A DNA stretch of 64,000 bases from Phoenix dactylifera (Eukaryota > Streptophyta > Magnoliopsida > Arecales > Arecaceae), in the NCBI RefSeq assembly GCF_009389715.1, contig NC_052399.1:24127146-24191145 (forward strand). Reading direction: 5' to 3'. Made by a program: the position numbers and the translations under genes. Shown piece by piece: positions 60,272 to 64,000 of the stretch. Below the pieces are notes generated by a model, which was not told where the DNA came from, did no database searches, and worked only from the letters and a program-made list of their open reading frames with translations. Position 1 is the first letter of the stretch; each line of letters starts with the position of its first letter.

Positions 60272-60489
60272 AAGAAATTGCTGCTATCTCATGGGAAATC
60301 AAAAGAAGGGGAGTGTGCGTATCGAGCTCCTCACTCCTTTCTTTTCTCGAGAGGCGGACTGCGAGCTCGCCACGGACTCTGAGAAAAAGAGAGGGAGGGA
60401 GGAGGCCGCCGTTATCCAACCCCTCTCTTGCCTTGGAGAGCCTCTCCCTCCCCCTTCTCTCCGTTGCGCTGGCGGGCGCTGGTCCGATA

Positions 60490-62289
60490 ATGATCTCGCG
60501 ATTCGCCTCCTCCGCGTGCCTCGGCGTCCCCTCCGATCGACTCCCCGTCTTCTTCGACCGCTCCGCTCCCCTGAAACCCTCCTTCGCCGGTGGGACGGGA
60601 GTGCTAGGGTTTCCTTCGACGTATAAGAAGAAGGCTCCGATGCTGCCGCTCTCCTCTTCTCCCGCTCGATTCGCAAGGTTTCGTGCATCGGTCCAGCGGG
60701 ACGAGGGTTGCGATTCAGAGCGGTAGGTTTCTTGATTCGACGAATCTTGGAGTTTTTATTTTTGGTAAACGAGTCTTGGAGTTTTTATTTTGGGTAAGCG
60801 AGTCTTGGAGTTTTTATTTTGGGTAAGCGAGTCTTGGAGTTTTTCGAAGAAGAACGCACCATCTGCTGTGGGTATTTTTCGCACAGGAATTTTGTCGAAC
60901 AGTCGTCTTTCGTTCTACCCAGCTTTCTTGGAAGTCTTCTTGCCAACTAAAAAAGTCCTGTATTTCGTTCTGTATAGCTTTCTTGAAATGCTTGACCGCC
61001 AAAAATAAATTATTTTCATGTTTAAAATGGTTGAATTTGTCCAGTATCTAGAATTCTTCTTTTCCGTTAAAAGCTGTTTTTTTTTTTCAAAAGTAATGAA
61101 ACATTTCTGGAATATATTGAGCCTTCTGTTCTGTATATCTTTCTTGCAAACCTTCTTGCCTGCTAAAAGATGATTTCTCTTTTAGAAATTCAATATCCTG
61201 TAATATATTCAGTATTTATTGTATATTTCTTTCGTGGCAATCTTCTTGCTCACTAAAAGCTGATTTTTTTTCTTTTAATTAAATATGGAGGGACACATTG
61301 AGTATTAGTTTTATATATTTTGTTTTTTTTAAAGAAGTATGTTAGGATTTACTATGTGGAGGTGAATGCCTATAGAATCCTGTTTAAGGCGAGGCAATGT
61401 AGAGGTTTGGGGATGGCTTTTGTAGATTCCTTGGTTAGAAAGATAAGGTTCCAATCTATAGAGAGGAAAGTTCTTATCCAACTCGGTGATATCCGCAAAT
61501 TTCTTTCTACTATTACTTCATGGTTGCTTGATGTTTGCGGATGGAAATTAGATGTACAAACCGCTTGTTCTAAAATTGATCAACCTCTCTTCCTTTCTCG
61601 ATCTAGGTAATTGTAGTTTTTTAAATTCCAGAAATTTTAATACCAAACGAGCTTGGACAATGCAATAGTGTACATAGATGTTCGGTTTGTGAACCAATTT
61701 GACAATTTAGTGCTTTATATAAATGTAGTTGCACGAGTAAATATGATGATGAATTTATGGTAATTATTTTTTAATGCACCATGAATTTTATGTATTTCAG
61801 TTACGCACTTCTGAAATCTACTTTTGGTACTGTTTCAGAAGGGATGGTATGCCAATTCATGGAGTATCAGAAACAATTGTAGGTGTCTTGGGCGGTGGTC
61901 AGTTAGGTCGAATGCTGTGCCAAGCAGCGAGTCAAATGGCCATCAAAGTAGTGACTTTAGATCCTCTCGAAAACTGTCCTGCAAGTGCAATATCCTATCA
62001 ACATTTTGTTGGGAGTTTTGATGATGGTGAATCAGTTCGCGAATTTGCAAAAAGGTGGGTTTCTCCTGAACATGCTGACTAGGTCTTGGTATCTATTAAA
62101 CTTTATTTTTTATTTTATTGCACCTTTATTTTTCTTTTCCATTAGAAAGATACTTTCTAAGACTCTTTTTCTTACAGGTGCGGCGTGTTGACTGTAGAGA
62201 TTGAGCATGTTGATGCTGTTGCACTTGAGAAGCTTGAGCAACAAGGGATAGATTGCCAACCTAAAGCTTCTACCATAAAGATAATCCAA
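60490..62289 (+). CDS. PURKE: phosphoribosylaminoimidazole carboxylase, plastid, 5' part
   Basis: Three exons are visible: 60490-60722, 61839-62054 and 62178-62289, joined in frame with GT-AG borders; the rest lies beyond the right edge. The ATG is the first in frame; residues 1 to about 75 are Ser/Arg/Ala-rich with few acids (MISRFASSACLGVPSDR and on), as in a plastid transit peptide. Exon 2 opens the PurK-like ATP-grasp module: IVGVLGGGQLGRMLCQAAS, then AIKVVTLDPLENCPASA and the VGSFDDGESVREFAKR segment. Exon 3 continues CGVLTVEIEHVDAVALEKLE and ends KASTIKIIQ. Plants fuse PurK-like and PurE-like domains in one protein that carboxylates aminoimidazole ribonucleotide in purine synthesis. The PurE part is not visible here. 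Confidence 0.93.
60742..60844 (+). repeat. 29-bp minisatellite, about 3.5 copies
   Basis: Units at 60742, 60771, 60800 and a partial one at 60829 follow the pattern GAGTCTTGGAGTTTTTATTT plus TGGGTAAGC. The last two full units are identical; the first has three differences. It starts 20 bp inside intron 1 of the purine gene, and each unit ends in a GGTAAGC or GGTAAAC that resembles a splice donor. Confidence 0.92.
61320..61620 (+). other. unexplained open frame in intron 1 of the purine gene
   Basis: A 96-codon frame with more balanced composition than the surrounding intron (segments such as YRILFKARQCRGLGMAF and DIRKFLSTITSWLLDVCGW). It may be a remnant of an inserted element, but I do not recognise any family and do not call a gene. 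Confidence 0.25.
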
Positions 62290-63388
62290 GTGAGTCTTGC
62301 TTTCTATGTGGTTGCCTGTTTTACAAAGCAAGATGATGAATTATTCAGCTCTTTGAATGTACCTTCCATAAGATAAACACCTCACTATAGACATCATTCA
62401 TGCTGGCTTCACTGCTATTTTATTTTGGCAATGCTGGTGGATGGCATTAGAAGGGAGAGAAAAAAGATAAAAAAAATAAAGTGAGAGGAATTTGGTGAGA
62501 AGAAAGGAGAAAGGAGATGTGACTCTTGTAAAGAAGAAAGTAACTCAATCTTTCTTATTTAAATTTTTGTTCTTTTCTCTTATTATAATGAAATTGCAAG
62601 TCCTTATTGGAATATGTTAGTACGCACCCTGGGGGTGGGGGTGTCTGTGCCAGGGCTTGGCATGAATGGTTTGCATATATTATATATAAACATCCATTCA
62701 CATCTGGTTTGGTAAGAGAGGAAGTGCTTGGTAAGAGAGGTGAAGAGTCTGGGTGCAGTCATAGTGGTCCCAGTAAAGCGGGGATAAAGCAGGTTTGGTA
62801 AGAGAGGAAGTTCTTGAACTAATTTGAGTTTGTCCTCATTTTCTTGATGTGAATCTTACTTGGAAAACATTTTTTTTTTAAACTAAAGGAAATTAGTTTG
62901 TAAACTGTAACAGTGGTCCTCATGAGATAGGTGTGCAGTGACTCTTTTCACTCCTTAAATAGCATGCTTTATGAGACCATTTAACTGAAATACGATACAA
63001 GGGGTTGCGATGCTTTATAAGACATGTATGTAGTACTTGTCACTTTAAAACCCTTGATAGGCATGTGATGAATGCAGAAATGAGGCTCAAAATCGGTCTT
63101 TTAATGCATATCTGTCTGGCCTGTTTTGACCTCCTTAGGTTTATTCCGTTCTGTTATAGTTTATTTATCTTTTGATCTTGAAATTTATTACCACTTTTGC
63201 AGAAGGCTTTCCCCTTTATATGCAGTTTACTTTGCTGGTTCTTAAAAAGAAACGTTATGTTACTTTAACATGTTTTTGAATATTTTATCTTGAAATATAT
63301 GAGTGATCATTATTTCTTGTGGTTCAATGGAATAGAGTTAATTCTAGTAATCATTTATAACCCTAACTATATCTTATCTTATACTGAC

Positions 63389-63826
63389 TAAGGTATGCCG
63401 AACTGATACCAGTAGACATATCAATCGTTTACCGGATTGGTTCAGTACTAGTTCGGTACCGGTCGAACCGGTACCGAACCGGCAACATAGCGCACGACGC
63501 GCTGTGGACAATGCCACAGAGTGGCATTTAAATGTCTTGTACCGGTGCTAACTGGTCCGATTTGCACCTGTACAAGGCAGTACCGGTGCTAAGCGGTCCG
63601 GTTTGCACCTGTACAAGGCAGTACCGGTGCTAAGCGGTCCGGTTCGCACCTGTACAAGGCAGTACCGGGTTTGTACCATTCGATTCGCACGGGTATGCTC
63701 TTCGTACCGCTCGATTTTGGTCTCAGGGGCTGGAACTGTTTTCCACCGCTGTACTGGACCGATCAGGGACCGGACCGGACCGGTACGGGCTGAACCGGCC
63801 GGTACGGGCTGAACCGGCATACCATG
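63389..63826. mobile_element. GTACCG-rich hAT-like non-autonomous element with internal tandem repeats
   Basis: The left end TAAGGTATGCCG and the reverse complement of the right end, CATGGTATGCCG, match at 10 of 12 positions. The flanks share ATACTGAC at 63381-63388 and 63827-63834 (9 bp if the next T is counted). The interior is rich in CCGGTACCG words like the element at 43860, and has three 41-bp tandem units (63540-63580, 63581-63621, 63622-63662) starting TACCGGTGCTAA. It lies downstream of exon 3, in an intron of the purine gene. Confidence 0.72.
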
Positions 63827-64000
63827 ATACTGACTCATTTTTTGGGTTGAGGATTTTAACTATGAAGTGCAATGTGAATTGTTTCCTTTGGGTTTCATTA
63901 ATATCTCAAGGCTAAAATACTTCACTTTCATTATCTCCTTTAGCTTACGAGTCTTATATGACATGACGCCTGTTACTCATGAAATCATCTTGTATAGGTT

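Noticed and set aside
60313-60489. Upstream extension of the AIR carboxylase frame
   Set aside because: It has no ATG before 60490, and the GC-rich stretch fits a 5' leader.

Overview
This is nuclear DNA of a flowering plant, most likely a monocot and possibly a palm (the palm guess is inference from protein style, long introns and repeat types). Genes have GT-AG introns and are spread thinly through AT-rich DNA full of MITEs, SINEs, truncated LINE tails, miniature LTR elements and (TA)n microsatellites. There are no operons, CRISPR arrays or prokaryote-like features.

Seven protein genes can be supported. (1) 1907-10219, minus: a 16-exon, 679-aa casein kinase I-like protein of the rice HD16/EL1 and Arabidopsis MUT9-like kinase group, with a 4.7-kb first intron. 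(2) 22264-22938, minus: an intronless DUF761 protein with His and Glu runs. (3) 32340-34328, plus: a 662-aa acidic, repeat-rich protein with one N-terminal membrane anchor; a non-coding first exon probably lies near 29,950-30,121. (4) 37033-37533, minus: a lachrymatory-factor-synthase-like SRPBCC protein. (5) 40407-47290, minus: a 7-exon, 413-aa monoacylglycerol-lipase-like alpha/beta hydrolase. (6) 56413-56985, plus: a DUF1677 protein. (7) 60490 to beyond the right edge, plus: the first three coding exons of plastid phosphoribosylaminoimidazole carboxylase (purine synthesis). Exons of the multi-exon genes were placed from splice consensus, reading-phase continuity and family resemblance. All 16 exons of gene 1 and all 7 of gene 5 join in frame.

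Between the genes: 10.6-22.2 kb holds two MITEs of one family, a 75-bp fragment of mitochondrial atp1, a complete but old TRIM element with a 5-bp target duplication, an LTR-like stretch, a 104-bp TA tract and a LINE tail. 23-29.5 kb holds more MITEs, a LINE tail and a dispersed repeat that recurs near 48.8 kb. 37.6-40.4 kb holds two TA tracts and a second TRIM of the same family. 47.4-56.2 kb is gene-free, with a very AT-rich block, a LINE tail and an LTR-like fragment. 57-60.3 kb has a 250-bp tandem duplication.

The genes do not form a pathway. I see no clear undescribed system. The most distinctive signals are two GTACCG-rich, hAT-like non-autonomous elements with 8-bp target duplications, one in an intron of the lipase gene and one in an intron of the purine gene; the TRIM pair; and the atp1 transfer.
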